Below the pieces are notes generated by a model. It made no database searches. It was not told where the DNA came from and saw only the letters and a program-made list of their open reading frames with translations. Source: Streptomyces sp. f51 (GTDB lineage: Bacteria; Actinomycetota; Actinomycetes; Streptomycetales; Streptomycetaceae). Taken from it: a stretch of DNA of 64,000 nt. Position numbers and translations under genes: made by a program. Location of the stretch: the NCBI RefSeq assembly GCF_037940415.1, contig NZ_CP149798.1:6667001-6731000 (forward strand), read 5' to 3'. Below are positions 36,961-45,074 of this stretch, one piece after another. Positions within the stretch are counted from its first letter, which is position 1, and each line of letters starts with the position of its first letter.

Positions 36961-37929
36961 ATGCGGTATGTGAAGCTCGGTTCGACGGGCCTCGACGTCT
37001 CCCGGATCTGCCTCGGCTGCATGAGTTTCGGTCTGCCCGACCGTGGCGTCCACACGTGGACCCTGGACGAGGAGGCCTCGCGCCCCCTGATCCGGCAGGC
37101 ACTGGAGTCCGGGATCACCTTCTTCGACACGGCCAACGTCTACTCGGACGGCACCAGCGAGGAGATCGTCGGACGTGCGCTCGGCGCGTTCGCGCGCCGC
37201 GACGAGATCGTGATCGCCAGCAAGGTCAACGGCGCGATGCACGAGGGCCCCAACGGCCGCGGTCTGTCCCGCAAGGCGATCATGACGGAGATCGACAACA
37301 GCCTGCGCCGTCTCGGCACCGACTACATCGACCTCTACCAGATCCACCGCTTCGACCACCGCACCCCCGTCGAGGAGACGATGGAGGCGCTGCACGACGT
37401 GGTCAAGGCGGGCAAGGTCCGCTACCTCGGGGCGAGTTCGATGTACGCGTGGGAGTTCTCCAAGGCCCAGTACACGGCCACGCTGCACGGCTGGACCCGC
37501 TTCGTGGCCATGCAGAACCACTACAACCTCCTCTATCGCGAGGAGGAGCGCGAGATGCTGCCGCTCTGCGCGGACCAGGGGGTCGGCGTCCTGCCGTGGA
37601 GCCCGCTCGCCCGCGGCCGGCTCACCCGTGACTGGGACACGTCCACCGAGCGCAGCCGGGGCGACGAGTTCGGCCGCAAGCTGTACCAGGAGGGCGACCG
37701 CGAGATCGTCGACGCCGTCGGGCGCATCGCCGCCGAGCGCGGGGTACCGCGTGCCAGGGTGGCGCTCGCCTGGCTGCTGGGGCGCGACGGCGTGACCGCG
37801 CCCATCGTCGGTGCCACCCGGGCGGGTCACATCGAGGACGCGGTGGCCTCGCTCGGCCTGGAGCTCTCCGACAAGGAGACCGAGGAACTGGAGCGGCCGT
37901 ACACGCCCCGCGCGATCAGCGGTCACTGA
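36961..37929 (+). CDS. Aldo/keto reductase (second copy)
   Basis: A 322-residue aldo/keto reductase with the complete tetrad D56, Y61 (FDTANVYSDG), K88 (IASKVNG) and H129 (YQIHRFDH). GVLPWSPLARGRL and the NADPH-binding end APIVGATRAGHIEDAV are typical of the YajO/IolS-like subgroup that uses NADPH. The substrate is unknown. It is more conserved than the reductase at 354-1406 and not a recent duplicate of it. The ATG follows AGGAG (36951-36955). It lies downstream of the SnoaL-like gene by 106 bp. Confidence 0.88.
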   Translation: MRYVKLGSTGLDVSRICLGCMSFGLPDRGVHTWTLDEEASRPLIRQALESGITFFDTANVYSDGTSEEIVGRALGAFARRDEIVIASKVNGAMHEGPNGRGLSRKAIMTEIDNSLRRLGTDYIDLYQIHRFDHRTPVEETMEALHDVVKAGKVRYLGASSMYAWEFSKAQYTATLHGWTRFVAMQNHYNLLYREEEREMLPLCADQGVGVLPWSPLARGRLTRDWDTSTERSRGDEFGRKLYQEGDREIVDAVGRIAAERGVPRARVALAWLLGRDGVTAPIVGATRAGHIEDAVASLGLELSDKETEELERPYTPRAISGH

Positions 37930-37991
37930 GGCGTACGAGGGGCCGCGGGACCGACGGGAATTACGTGCGGAATGGCGCTCGGATGAGCGCG

Positions 37992-38005
37992 TGAGAGCGC
38001 TCCCA
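37992..38005. promoter_or_regulatory. LacI/CebR-like operator TGAGAGCGCTCCCA
   Basis: The 14-mer differs at one position from TGGGAGCGCTCCCA, which I know as the box bound by CebR (cellobiose regulator) in Streptomyces. It is near-palindromic. It lies 62 bp after the aldo/keto reductase stop and 350 bp before the next start, so it may be a weak or inactive site. Confidence 0.45.
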
Positions 38006-38301
38006 TTGTGGAGACTTCGGGACGGAAGGTCGGGTGGCCCGGTTTCCGAATTTCTTTTGGAGTGCACCGGCTGACATTTGGTCAATATTCCCGGCGGTGC
38101 CGCATTAGGAGAAAATCCGGGATCGCTTGTTCCGGCTCGTCGCCCTGTGCAAAGGTGAGCGTTGTCGGCGTGCAGACAATAGTGGTCTCGTTCTGCACGC
38201 GTGCGGCGCGCCCGCTTCCCCTCGCCCGAAAGGGCTGCCAGGGGTGATCGTTCGCGACGTCACCCCGCATGGGCGGACCGTCCGGATCTGGCGGGCGGTC
38301 T

Positions 38302-38319
38302 CCATACCGATTGGTATGG
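38302..38319. promoter_or_regulatory. Inverted repeat CCATACC-GATT-GGTATGG
   Basis: Perfect 7-bp arms with a 4-bp centre, 37 bp upstream of the start at 38356. Size and position fit an operator for a dimeric repressor of the downstream fusion gene. No regulator family is claimed. Confidence 0.5.
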
Positions 38320-38355
38320 ACTATTTGCCGCGCAGCCTTTGGAAGGAAAGCGGAC

Positions 38356-40584
38356 GTGAATGACGGAACGCTGTCTCATTCGTCTGACCCCGACCGCTTG
38401 TTCGAGGTGTCGGATGAACGGCTCGCGGCCGAGCTGAAGAAGCAGGGAGGCGCGACAGCGAACTATCCCGTCGGAGAACTCCTGGACCGCCACTGGGAGG
38501 CCGTCTTCTCTTACGCGCGGCTGTGCACCGCCGGTGTACGGCCCGCCGGAATGCTCACCACCGCATCATTCACGCGTCTGTTCGGGGATTCGCTGCACCA
38601 GGGCGGGCCGAGCGCCGCCTGGCGCCCCCAGCTGCTCGTCACCGTCCGCCGCATAGCCGCCGAGTGGCTCACGGACCAGCGGCGCGACCTGCTCCATCCC
38701 GAGCTCCTGGCCGGGGCCGGCCGGGAGGGCGGTGAGGACCGGGCGGCCGCCCGCCTGCTGCCGCCGGAGGGCAGGCGTCTGATCTCGCGCGCGTTCCAGC
38801 GGCTGCCCGAACCGGCCCGCTGTCTGCTGTGGCACGGTGAGGTGGAGGCCGAGCGACCCGAGGTCCCGGCGGCCCTGTTGGGGATCTTCCCCGAGGACGC
38901 GGTGACCGAACTGGAGCGGGCCAGGGAGCGGCTGCGCCAGGGCTGTCTGGAGATCCACCACGAACTCGCCCCCAGCCAGGAGTGCCGCCGCTACCACCGC
39001 ATGCTCGACGTCTCCTTCCGGCGCGGCGGCCTCGATCTCGACCCCGATCTGCGCGGCCACATGGACGCGTGCGGACACTGTCGTTACGCGGCCGACCAGT
39101 TGAGCCGGTTCAACGGCGACCTCGCCCTCCCGCTCGCCGAGGCGGTGCTCGGCTGGGGCGCGCACGCCTACGCGGCCTCCCGTCGGGCACGGGCCGCCGC
39201 CGCGGAGACGGCCGGACAGCCGACCGACGGCGGGACCGGCCAGGGCGTGGCCTTCGCCGATGGGGCCGGCCAGGGCGTGGCCTTCGACGACGGGGTCACG
39301 GGTGCGGGCGGTGGCCCGGGTTTCGCCGGGGGAGTGATGGGCGCGGGCTTCGGCGACGGAGTCACGGGTGCCGGCGGCGCCACGGGGTTCGGCGACGCAG
39401 TCGCGGGGGCCGGCGGCCGTCCGGGCCCCGGGAGCGACCCCATCGTCGAGTTCCTGCCCGACACCGGCGACGTACGCCCGCCCGGCCCCTTCCCGTACGC
39501 CCCGGCGGACACCTCCGGGTACACCGGCGCCCCGCCCGCCGGCCTCGACGCGACCGCGCGGCAGTCGGTCCTCCCGTCCGAACGGGAAGCACCCGCCCCC
39601 GAGGAGGAGGACCGCGCCGCCCGCCGCCGGGGCACCCCCCGCTCCGGCGGAACGCGGGCCTCCCGCAGGGCCGGCGGCCACAAGGCGTCCCGGCGCGCAC
39701 CGGGACCCCGCACCATCGCCACCGCCGTGCTGACCCTCGGCGCGCTGATCACGGTCCCCCTGGTCCTCTGGGCGTCCGACGGCGGCTCCAAGGACCGGCA
39801 CGGTACGACCGACGGCGGCCACTCCAGCGCGGCACCGAGCCGGGGCACGAACCCGTCGTGGGTCGGCACCGGAGGGAAGAAGGACGGCACCGCGCGCGGC
39901 CGGCTGCGCAACGCCGCGACCGGGCTGTGCGTCGGCTTCGCCGGAACAGCGCCCGTGAGCGGGGCCGAGGCCCGGCTCGTCACCTGCTCCTCGGACTCGG
40001 CCGCCCAGTGGTCGTACGCGCCCGACGGACTCCTGCGCGAAGCGGACCACCCGAGCCTGTGTCTCGACTCGCACCTCGGCTACTCCGTCCAACTGGCCGC
40101 CTGTACGGGCCCGTCGCAGCCGGCCACGAAGAACGTCCGCTACGACTTCACCCTCCAGGGCATGCTCGTACCGCGCTGGAACCAGGATCTGGCCCTCGCC
40201 CCCGCCTCGTCCGAGGGGGAGTCGGCGCTCGTCCTCAAACTCCGCGACGACGAGCCGGTCCAGCACTGGACGCTCGACACCTCCTCGCCCTCGCTCCAAC
40301 TGGAGGTCGTCAACTGGGACTCCACCACCGGCGACGCGAAGGGACGCTCGACCAAGACGCCGTCCACGATGCCACCGCCGGCCACCACCACCCCGACGCC
40401 CACCGCGAGCCCCGGCCACACCGCCCCCTCCGCGGAGTCGTCCGAAGACCCCTGCGCCCCGGCGTCCTCCTTCTGCTCGGGGGACGGCGTCAACGGCACG
40501 GCCCGGGACGGCGGTTACGGTACGGGCTTCGGGTCCGGCGGCTACGGATCGTCCGGCGGAGGGGGCCGGGGCGGCCGCCGTTGA
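38356..40584 (+). CDS. Sigma-like/zinc-motif/transmembrane/ricin-lectin fusion protein
   Basis: A 742-residue protein. The N-terminus (about 10-230) is helical and resembles a degenerate sigma-70 factor, with LLDRHWEAVFSYARL and RAFQRLPEPARCLLWH. H235-x3-C239-x2-C242 (HMDACGHC) matches the anti-sigma zinc motif. A Gly-rich repeat region (about 290-355) and a basic linker follow. Then come one membrane helix (453-474, IATAVLTLGALITVPLVLWA), a ricin-type beta-trefoil (about 515-635, GRLRNAATGLCVGFAG and AAQWSYAPDG, VQHWTLD) and a Gly-rich tail. It could couple carbohydrate sensing outside to a sigma/anti-sigma-like module inside; this is inference. The GTG at 38356 follows GGAAGGA. Confidence 0.72.
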   Translation: MNDGTLSHSSDPDRLFEVSDERLAAELKKQGGATANYPVGELLDRHWEAVFSYARLCTAGVRPAGMLTTASFTRLFGDSLHQGGPSAAWRPQLLVTVRRIAAEWLTDQRRDLLHPELLAGAGREGGEDRAAARLLPPEGRRLISRAFQRLPEPARCLLWHGEVEAERPEVPAALLGIFPEDAVTELERARERLRQGCLEIHHELAPSQECRRYHRMLDVSFRRGGLDLDPDLRGHMDACGHCRYAADQLSRFNGDLALPLAEAVLGWGAHAYAASRRARAAAAETAGQPTDGGTGQGVAFADGAGQGVAFDDGVTGAGGGPGFAGGVMGAGFGDGVTGAGGATGFGDAVAGAGGRPGPGSDPIVEFLPDTGDVRPPGPFPYAPADTSGYTGAPPAGLDATARQSVLPSEREAPAPEEEDRAARRRGTPRSGGTRASRRAGGHKASRRAPGPRTIATAVLTLGALITVPLVLWASDGGSKDRHGTTDGGHSSAAPSRGTNPSWVGTGGKKDGTARGRLRNAATGLCVGFAGTAPVSGAEARLVTCSSDSAAQWSYAPDGLLREADHPSLCLDSHLGYSVQLAACTGPSQPATKNVRYDFTLQGMLVPRWNQDLALAPASSEGESALVLKLRDDEPVQHWTLDTSSPSLQLEVVNWDSTTGDAKGRSTKTPSTMPPPATTTPTPTASPGHTAPSAESSEDPCAPASSFCSGDGVNGTARDGGYGTGFGSGGYGSSGGGGRGGRR

Positions 40585-40626
40585 CGTCACGGACTCCGGC
40601 GGCCCCTCGGCTCCTGCCCCGGGCCG

Positions 40627-41880
40627 TCAGGAGGTGGCGGTGCCGGACGAGGACGGGGCGGAACCCGTGGAGCCTGCCGCGCCCAGGAACTCGGCCCAGC
40701 CGCCGAGCGGTGACTGTCCCGGAGTGAGGGTGCGCAACTTCCGCAGGACCGCCGGGTCCTGGGCCTCCAGCCAGTGCACCAGCTGGCGGAACGAGACCAT
40801 CCGGACCTCGTCGTGGCCCGCCATCCGGGAGAGCGCCTCCTCGACGGCGTCCATGTAGATGCCGCCGTTCCAGCGCTCGAAGTGGTTGCCGATGAAGAAC
40901 GGGGCCCGGTTGCTCTCGTAGGCGCGCCGGAAGCCCGCGAGATAGCTGTCGCGGGCCTGAGCGCGCCAGGCGTCGTACTGCGTGCGGTCGCCGAGCGGGT
41001 TGGCGTGCGACTGATTGGCCATCAGGTTGTAGTCCATCGACAGGACTTGGAAGGAGTGGCCGGGAAAGGGGATGGACTGGAGCGGGAAGTCCCAGAGTTT
41101 GCCGCCCTGCACCTTGGAGGGCCACATCTGAAGTCCGCCGGGTGAGCTGGCGTCGTACTTCCAGCCGAGGGCGGCCGCCGTCGGGAGCAGGTTCGACTGC
41201 CCTTCGAGACAGGGCGTCCGGCCGCCGGTCAGCTCCTTGTCGTAGTCGAACGGCAGCGGTTCCAGGTCGGTGAAGCCGGTGTTGGTCCGCCACTCCTTGA
41301 CGAATGTCTTCGCCTGCTCTATCTCGCTGCGCCACTCGGAGGGGGACCAGCGGCGCACCCCGTCCGGGCCGCAGAAGTGACCGTTGAAATGGGTGCCGAT
41401 CTCGTGGCCCTCCAGCCAGGCCGCCCGTATCTGCTGGAGCGTCGAGTGGATGTGCCGGTCGGAGAGGTAGCCGATGGCGGAGGCGCCGACCGGGTGCTGC
41501 GGCGGGTGGTAGAGGTTCTTCTTCGACTCCGGCAGGGTGTAGATGCCGCTGAGGAAGAACGTCATCGACGCCCCGTGGTCGGCGGCGATCTTGCGGAAGC
41601 GGGAGAAGAGCTTGTTGCTCAGTTCGCCCGCGCCGTCCCAGGAGAAGACGACGAACTGCGGCGGCCGTTCACCCGGCTTCAGCCGCTCCGCCTTCGGCTG
41701 CTTCGGCTGGGCCCCGGTGTCGGCCGTGGAGCCGTCGCCGATCGGTTTGGCCTTCGGGGGCCGTGCCGCGGCGGCGCCGCCGCCCACGGACCAGTCCCGC
41801 GACGAGCAGGCCGACAGGGCTCCCAGCGCGCCCGCCGACGCCGTCGCGGCCAGCAGCCGCCTGCGTGAGACACCGCTCAT
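40627..41880 (-). CDS. Polysaccharide deacetylase-like lipoprotein, Tat-exported
   Basis: A 417-residue protein with a twin-arginine signal ending in a lipobox (SRRRLLAATASAGALGALSAC). The deacetylase-like fold is visible as FVVFSWDGAGE, MTFFLSGIYTLPES and GHEIGTHFNGHFCG (H-x3-H). The usual DD pair of CE4 enzymes is a single Asp (SWDG), so activity may be altered. A long C-terminal half has WDFPLQSIPFPGHSFQVLSMDYNL and FFIGNHFERWNGG. It is probably anchored on the outer face of the membrane and acts on cell-wall or external glycans. GGGGGA precedes the ATG. Confidence 0.78.
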   Translation of the reverse strand: MSGVSRRRLLAATASAGALGALSACSSRDWSVGGGAAAARPPKAKPIGDGSTADTGAQPKQPKAERLKPGERPPQFVVFSWDGAGELSNKLFSRFRKIAADHGASMTFFLSGIYTLPESKKNLYHPPQHPVGASAIGYLSDRHIHSTLQQIRAAWLEGHEIGTHFNGHFCGPDGVRRWSPSEWRSEIEQAKTFVKEWRTNTGFTDLEPLPFDYDKELTGGRTPCLEGQSNLLPTAAALGWKYDASSPGGLQMWPSKVQGGKLWDFPLQSIPFPGHSFQVLSMDYNLMANQSHANPLGDRTQYDAWRAQARDSYLAGFRRAYESNRAPFFIGNHFERWNGGIYMDAVEEALSRMAGHDEVRMVSFRQLVHWLEAQDPAVLRKLRTLTPGQSPLGGWAEFLGAAGSTGSAPSSSGTATS

Positions 41881-42034
41881 GATTCATCCCCCGTGTTTCT
41901 CGGCGCCGGCCCGGGTCGAGGGACCGGCGCCATCGTCGGTACGACGCTCCGTTCATGGGGTGCGTCAAACGGTGGGATGCGCGGAATTCCGGAAAGGGTC
42001 GCGGGAAGCGGGACGCGTTGCCGTTCTGTGACAA

Positions 42035-42062
42035 ACCCACCACCCGAGGGGCGGGTGGTGGG
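42035..42062 (-). terminator. Hairpin terminator downstream of the DUF4232 gene
   Basis: Perfect 11-bp arms (42036-42046 and 42052-42062) with a 5-nt loop. On the minus strand the stem is followed by TTTGTC. It lies about 95 bp after the DUF4232 stop. Confidence 0.7.
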
Positions 42063-42155
42063 CAGGGGGACGTCCTCGGGCAGGGCGCCGACCGGGCGGG
42101 TCAGGCGCTCCGTCGCCGTCCTCGCGCCCGCCCGGGTGCCGTCACGGGCGTGCGG

Positions 42156-42917
42156 TCAGGGGGCGGTCCCGGGGCTGAGGACGGTCAGGCGGACCGAGGA
42201 CGCGTTGCCGGACACGGGCACCTCGCCCTGGGTCCAGGCCACCTTGAGGGAGTCCAGCTCGTCGGGCGGAGTGACGATCAGGGAGGCGGGAGTCGCCGTG
42301 TTCGCCCCGCTGATCGACGGGTTGGAGAAGGTCAGGCCCGACCAGGCGCTGTGCCCGGGCGCGAGCACGATCGTCGTCGGGGTGCCCGGGGTCCGCTGGG
42401 GGTCGGGTCCGAGCTGCTTGCCGGAGGCGTCGACGAAGGCCGCGCCGGGGTAGCCGCGCACGGTGCAGGTGTGCCCCGACCTGTTGGTCAGCACGAGCGG
42501 GAAGTTCTCCTGCCCAGCGCCGGGGTCGTTGCGGCCGACGGAGGCGCGCAGTTCCGAGGTGTGGCAGCGGGCGGTACCGTGGGTGCCCCCGGAGGCGGCC
42601 GGGGCCGACGCGGATCCGCTCGCCTTCCCCGTCCCTGTCCCCGTGCCCGTCCCCGCCTTCTTCGTCGGCGTGCTCGCGGCCGTGCTCGCGCCGCCGGTGG
42701 AACCCCCCTTCGTGCCCGTGTCGCCGGACGCCGGACCCGCCGTGCCGGGAACGGTCTTCGGAGCGCTCTGAGGGGAGCCGTTGTTGCAGCCGGTCAGCAG
42801 GCTGAGCAGGGCGGCACCCGCGAGCAGCGCGGCCCGCCGGGCGGCGGGTGAAGGACGGCGCGTGGACACCGTGCCGTGCCGGTCCGTGTCCGCCACCGTC
42901 CGCGGGAAGGTCGACAT
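42156..42917 (-). CDS. DUF4232 lipoprotein
   Basis: A 253-residue predicted lipoprotein: signal peptide with lipobox LLTGCN near residue 35, a low-complexity linker (TKKAGTGTGTGTGKASGSAS) and a DUF4232 domain (about 115-250). The domain has CHTSELRASVG, NFPLVLTNRSGHTCTVRGYPG and VAWTQGEVPVSG. The two cysteines of the domain (CHTSEL and HTCTV) probably form a disulphide. No function is known for DUF4232, which is common on actinomycete cell surfaces. AAGGAG lies 7 nt before the ATG. Confidence 0.82.
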   Translation of the reverse strand: MSTFPRTVADTDRHGTVSTRRPSPAARRAALLAGAALLSLLTGCNNGSPQSAPKTVPGTAGPASGDTGTKGGSTGGASTAASTPTKKAGTGTGTGTGKASGSASAPAASGGTHGTARCHTSELRASVGRNDPGAGQENFPLVLTNRSGHTCTVRGYPGAAFVDASGKQLGPDPQRTPGTPTTIVLAPGHSAWSGLTFSNPSISGANTATPASLIVTPPDELDSLKVAWTQGEVPVSGNASSVRLTVLSPGTAP

Positions 42918-43060
42918 GTCACCACTCCTTGCCATTCTGCGTACGAGCTCATCGCACATGCGCGGGGTGCGTCGCCCCCCGTCACTACTCTTGGATGCGC
43001 CCGGGGACCGAAAAGTTCTCGGGATGTCTGACGGGTTTCCCGGGGACCGCCCGTCCAGGA

Positions 43061-44449
43061 TCAGGCCTTGAGGCGTACGGAGCCGATCACGCCGTCGGCC
43101 GTGTCGTCCCCGCCGCTCTCCTGGCGGACCTGTACGTACACCTGCGGTTCCCCGCCGCCTCCCGCGGCGGTCAGCGCGGCCTCGGTGACACGGCCGTCCT
43201 TGCCCGGACAGGCGTCCCAGGTCCGTATCAGCCCGTGCCAGCGCGCGCCGGAGTAGGAGCGGCTTCCCGCGTAGTGGCATCCCGGGTGCGTGATGGCGCG
43301 GACCTCGCCGGTCACGTCACCGTGTTCGCCGAGTCCGACGAAGGCTCCGTCGACGCCGGCGCGGAGGTCGGGCCAGTCCGCCAGGCGGTTCGCGACGACG
43401 AGCCCCGGTTCCGTGCCGCCGCCGAGGCCCAGCGAGCGCGGATTCCATCCCGAGTCACGCAACTGCCCGCCCCAGGAGGCCGGTACCTGTACCGAGATCC
43501 GGCCCGTGCCGTCCTCGACCTGGAGTGTCCTCGCGGCGGGCTCGTGCGTCAGTAGTACGGCGGTGACGCCGGCGGCGCAGGCCACGGCGACGCCGGTCAG
43601 CGCGAGGAACGCCCTGCGCCGACTCGGGGGCCGCGGAGCGGGGCCGGCCGTGCCCGTGATCCCCTCGGCCAGCCGTTCCAGCTCCGCGGCGAAGACGGCC
43701 GCGCTCGGCCAGCGCCGCTCCCGGTCGGGTTCCATGGCCCGCAGCAGTGCCCGCCCGACCTCGGGACCGATGTCCGTACGGAGTCGGTCGGGGCGTTCGA
43801 CCTTGCCGGGCGGGCCCGGGACGGAACCCGTGACGAGGTGGTGGCCGAGGGCGCCCAGGCTGTACACGTCGGCGCGGGCGTCGATCCCCGAGCCGGGGCG
43901 GCCCTGTTCGGGCGGGGTGTAGCCGGCCGAGCCCGCCGCGATGGTCAGTCCGGAGGCCTGCGCCAGGCTCTTGGCGAGCCCGAGGTCGGCCAGCAGCACC
44001 CGGTCCGCTCCGCCGGGTGTCGTGCGCAGCAGCACGTTGGACGGCTTGATGTCGCGATGCACGATCCCGGCCGTGTGCAGTGCCTCGGCGCCCCGCGCCG
44101 CCAGCGCCGTCAGCCGCAGTGCCTCGGCGACGGGCAGCGGACCGGCCTCGATCCGGTCGGCGAGGGTGCCCCCGTCGGCGTACTCCATGACGAAGTAGGG
44201 CCTTCCGTCCGGGAGTTCGCCGATGTCGTAGACCTGGACGACCCGGTTCGAGTCGGCCTTGCGCAGCAGCCGGGCCTCGGAGAGGAAGCGTTCCCGGATG
44301 TCCAGGCGGTCGACCCAGTTCTCGGTGAGGACCTTGACCGCGACGGGGGCGTCGAGGACGTCGTCGTGGGCGAGCCAGACCACGCCGAACCCACCGGCGC
44401 CCAGGCGCCGTTCGAGGCGGTAGCGGCCGATCCGCTCCAGGGAGTGCAT
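43061..44449 (-). CDS. Serine/threonine protein kinase with extracellular C-terminal domain
   Basis: A 462-residue transmembrane kinase. The kinase domain (1-265) is complete: GAGGFGVVW, VAVKVL (Lys), HRDIKPSN and DLGLAKS in place of DFG, as often in Streptomyces. TPPEQ and DVYSLG follow. One helix lies near 290 (AFLALTGVAVACAAGVTAVLL). The outer domain (about 315-462) contains two cysteines and is unclassified (ISVQVPASWGG and HGLIRTWDACPGKDG). The ATG at 44449 has no clear ribosome binding site. It is divergent from an ECF sigma gene with only 46 bp between them, so the kinase may control that sigma factor. Confidence 0.87.
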   Translation of the reverse strand: MHSLERIGRYRLERRLGAGGFGVVWLAHDDVLDAPVAVKVLTENWVDRLDIRERFLSEARLLRKADSNRVVQVYDIGELPDGRPYFVMEYADGGTLADRIEAGPLPVAEALRLTALAARGAEALHTAGIVHRDIKPSNVLLRTTPGGADRVLLADLGLAKSLAQASGLTIAAGSAGYTPPEQGRPGSGIDARADVYSLGALGHHLVTGSVPGPPGKVERPDRLRTDIGPEVGRALLRAMEPDRERRWPSAAVFAAELERLAEGITGTAGPAPRPPSRRRAFLALTGVAVACAAGVTAVLLTHEPAARTLQVEDGTGRISVQVPASWGGQLRDSGWNPRSLGLGGGTEPGLVVANRLADWPDLRAGVDGAFVGLGEHGDVTGEVRAITHPGCHYAGSRSYSGARWHGLIRTWDACPGKDGRVTEAALTAAGGGGEPQVYVQVRQESGGDDTADGVIGSVRLKA

Positions 44450-44495
44450 ACGACTATCATGCCTGGCCTCTGATCGGCATCGAGGGGAGCACCGG

Positions 44496-45047
44496 GTGGG
44501 GGACGCGGGAAGGACCGAGGAGCTCGCGCTGCGGGCGGCGGCCGGTGACGGGGCGGCGCTCGACGTCCTGCTCCGGCAGATCCGGCCCGAGGTCGTGCGG
44601 CGGTGCGGGCGTTTTCTGCCCTGCCGCGAGGACGCGGAGGAGGCGGCGCAGGACGTGCTGCTCCAAGTCGCCCGCAAGATAACGGCGTTCGAGGGGCGCA
44701 GTCGCTTCAGTACCTGGCTGTACACGGTGGTCGCCAACTGCGCCCGGCAGAAGTACCGCGAGCTGAAGCGCCGTTCCGCCGAACGGCCGGAGGTCATCGA
44801 GGCCGCGCAGCAGGTCGATCCCCGGACGACGAGTGTCATCGCCGGTTCCAGGATCGACCTCCTGGAGGCCCTTGAGCGGCTGGAGCGGGAACACCCTCAT
44901 CTGGTGGAGCCGTTGGTCTACCGCGACATCTGCCAGCTGGATTACGCGGAGGTGGCCGAGCGGGTCGGCATTCCGCTCGGCACGCTCAAGTCCCGTCTGC
45001 ACGAGGCCCGCAGAAAGGTCAGGCCCTGGCTGTCGGACGCCTCGTGA
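44496..45047 (+). CDS. ECF-type RNA polymerase sigma factor, no anti-sigma neighbour
   Basis: A 183-residue sigma factor. Region 2 is RCGRFLPCREDAEEAAQDVLLQVARKI and SRFSTWLYTVVANCARQKYREL. Region 4 is LVYRDICQLDYAEVAERVGIPLGTLKSRLHEARRKV. The GTG at 44496 follows GAGGGGAG. The neighbour across a 46-bp gap is a membrane Ser/Thr kinase, and no anti-sigma gene is visible. Some ECF groups are activated by phosphorylation by a linked kinase; here that is inference from context. TATCAT (44455-44460) is a possible -10. Confidence 0.88.
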   Translation: MGDAGRTEELALRAAAGDGAALDVLLRQIRPEVVRRCGRFLPCREDAEEAAQDVLLQVARKITAFEGRSRFSTWLYTVVANCARQKYRELKRRSAERPEVIEAAQQVDPRTTSVIAGSRIDLLEALERLEREHPHLVEPLVYRDICQLDYAEVAERVGIPLGTLKSRLHEARRKVRPWLSDAS

Positions 45048-45074
45048 GCGGTGGCCGGGCGGAACGCCGTCCGG

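Larger units (their letters stand above)
37930..38355. other. Intergenic region upstream of the sigma-like/ricin fusion gene
   Basis: A 426-bp gap with markedly lower GC in places (for example about 38045-38120). It contains a CebR/LacI-like 14-mer (37992-38005) and an inverted repeat (38302-38319). Short open frames occur on both strands, but none has a ribosome binding site together with normal codon bias. I see no gene. Confidence 0.55.
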
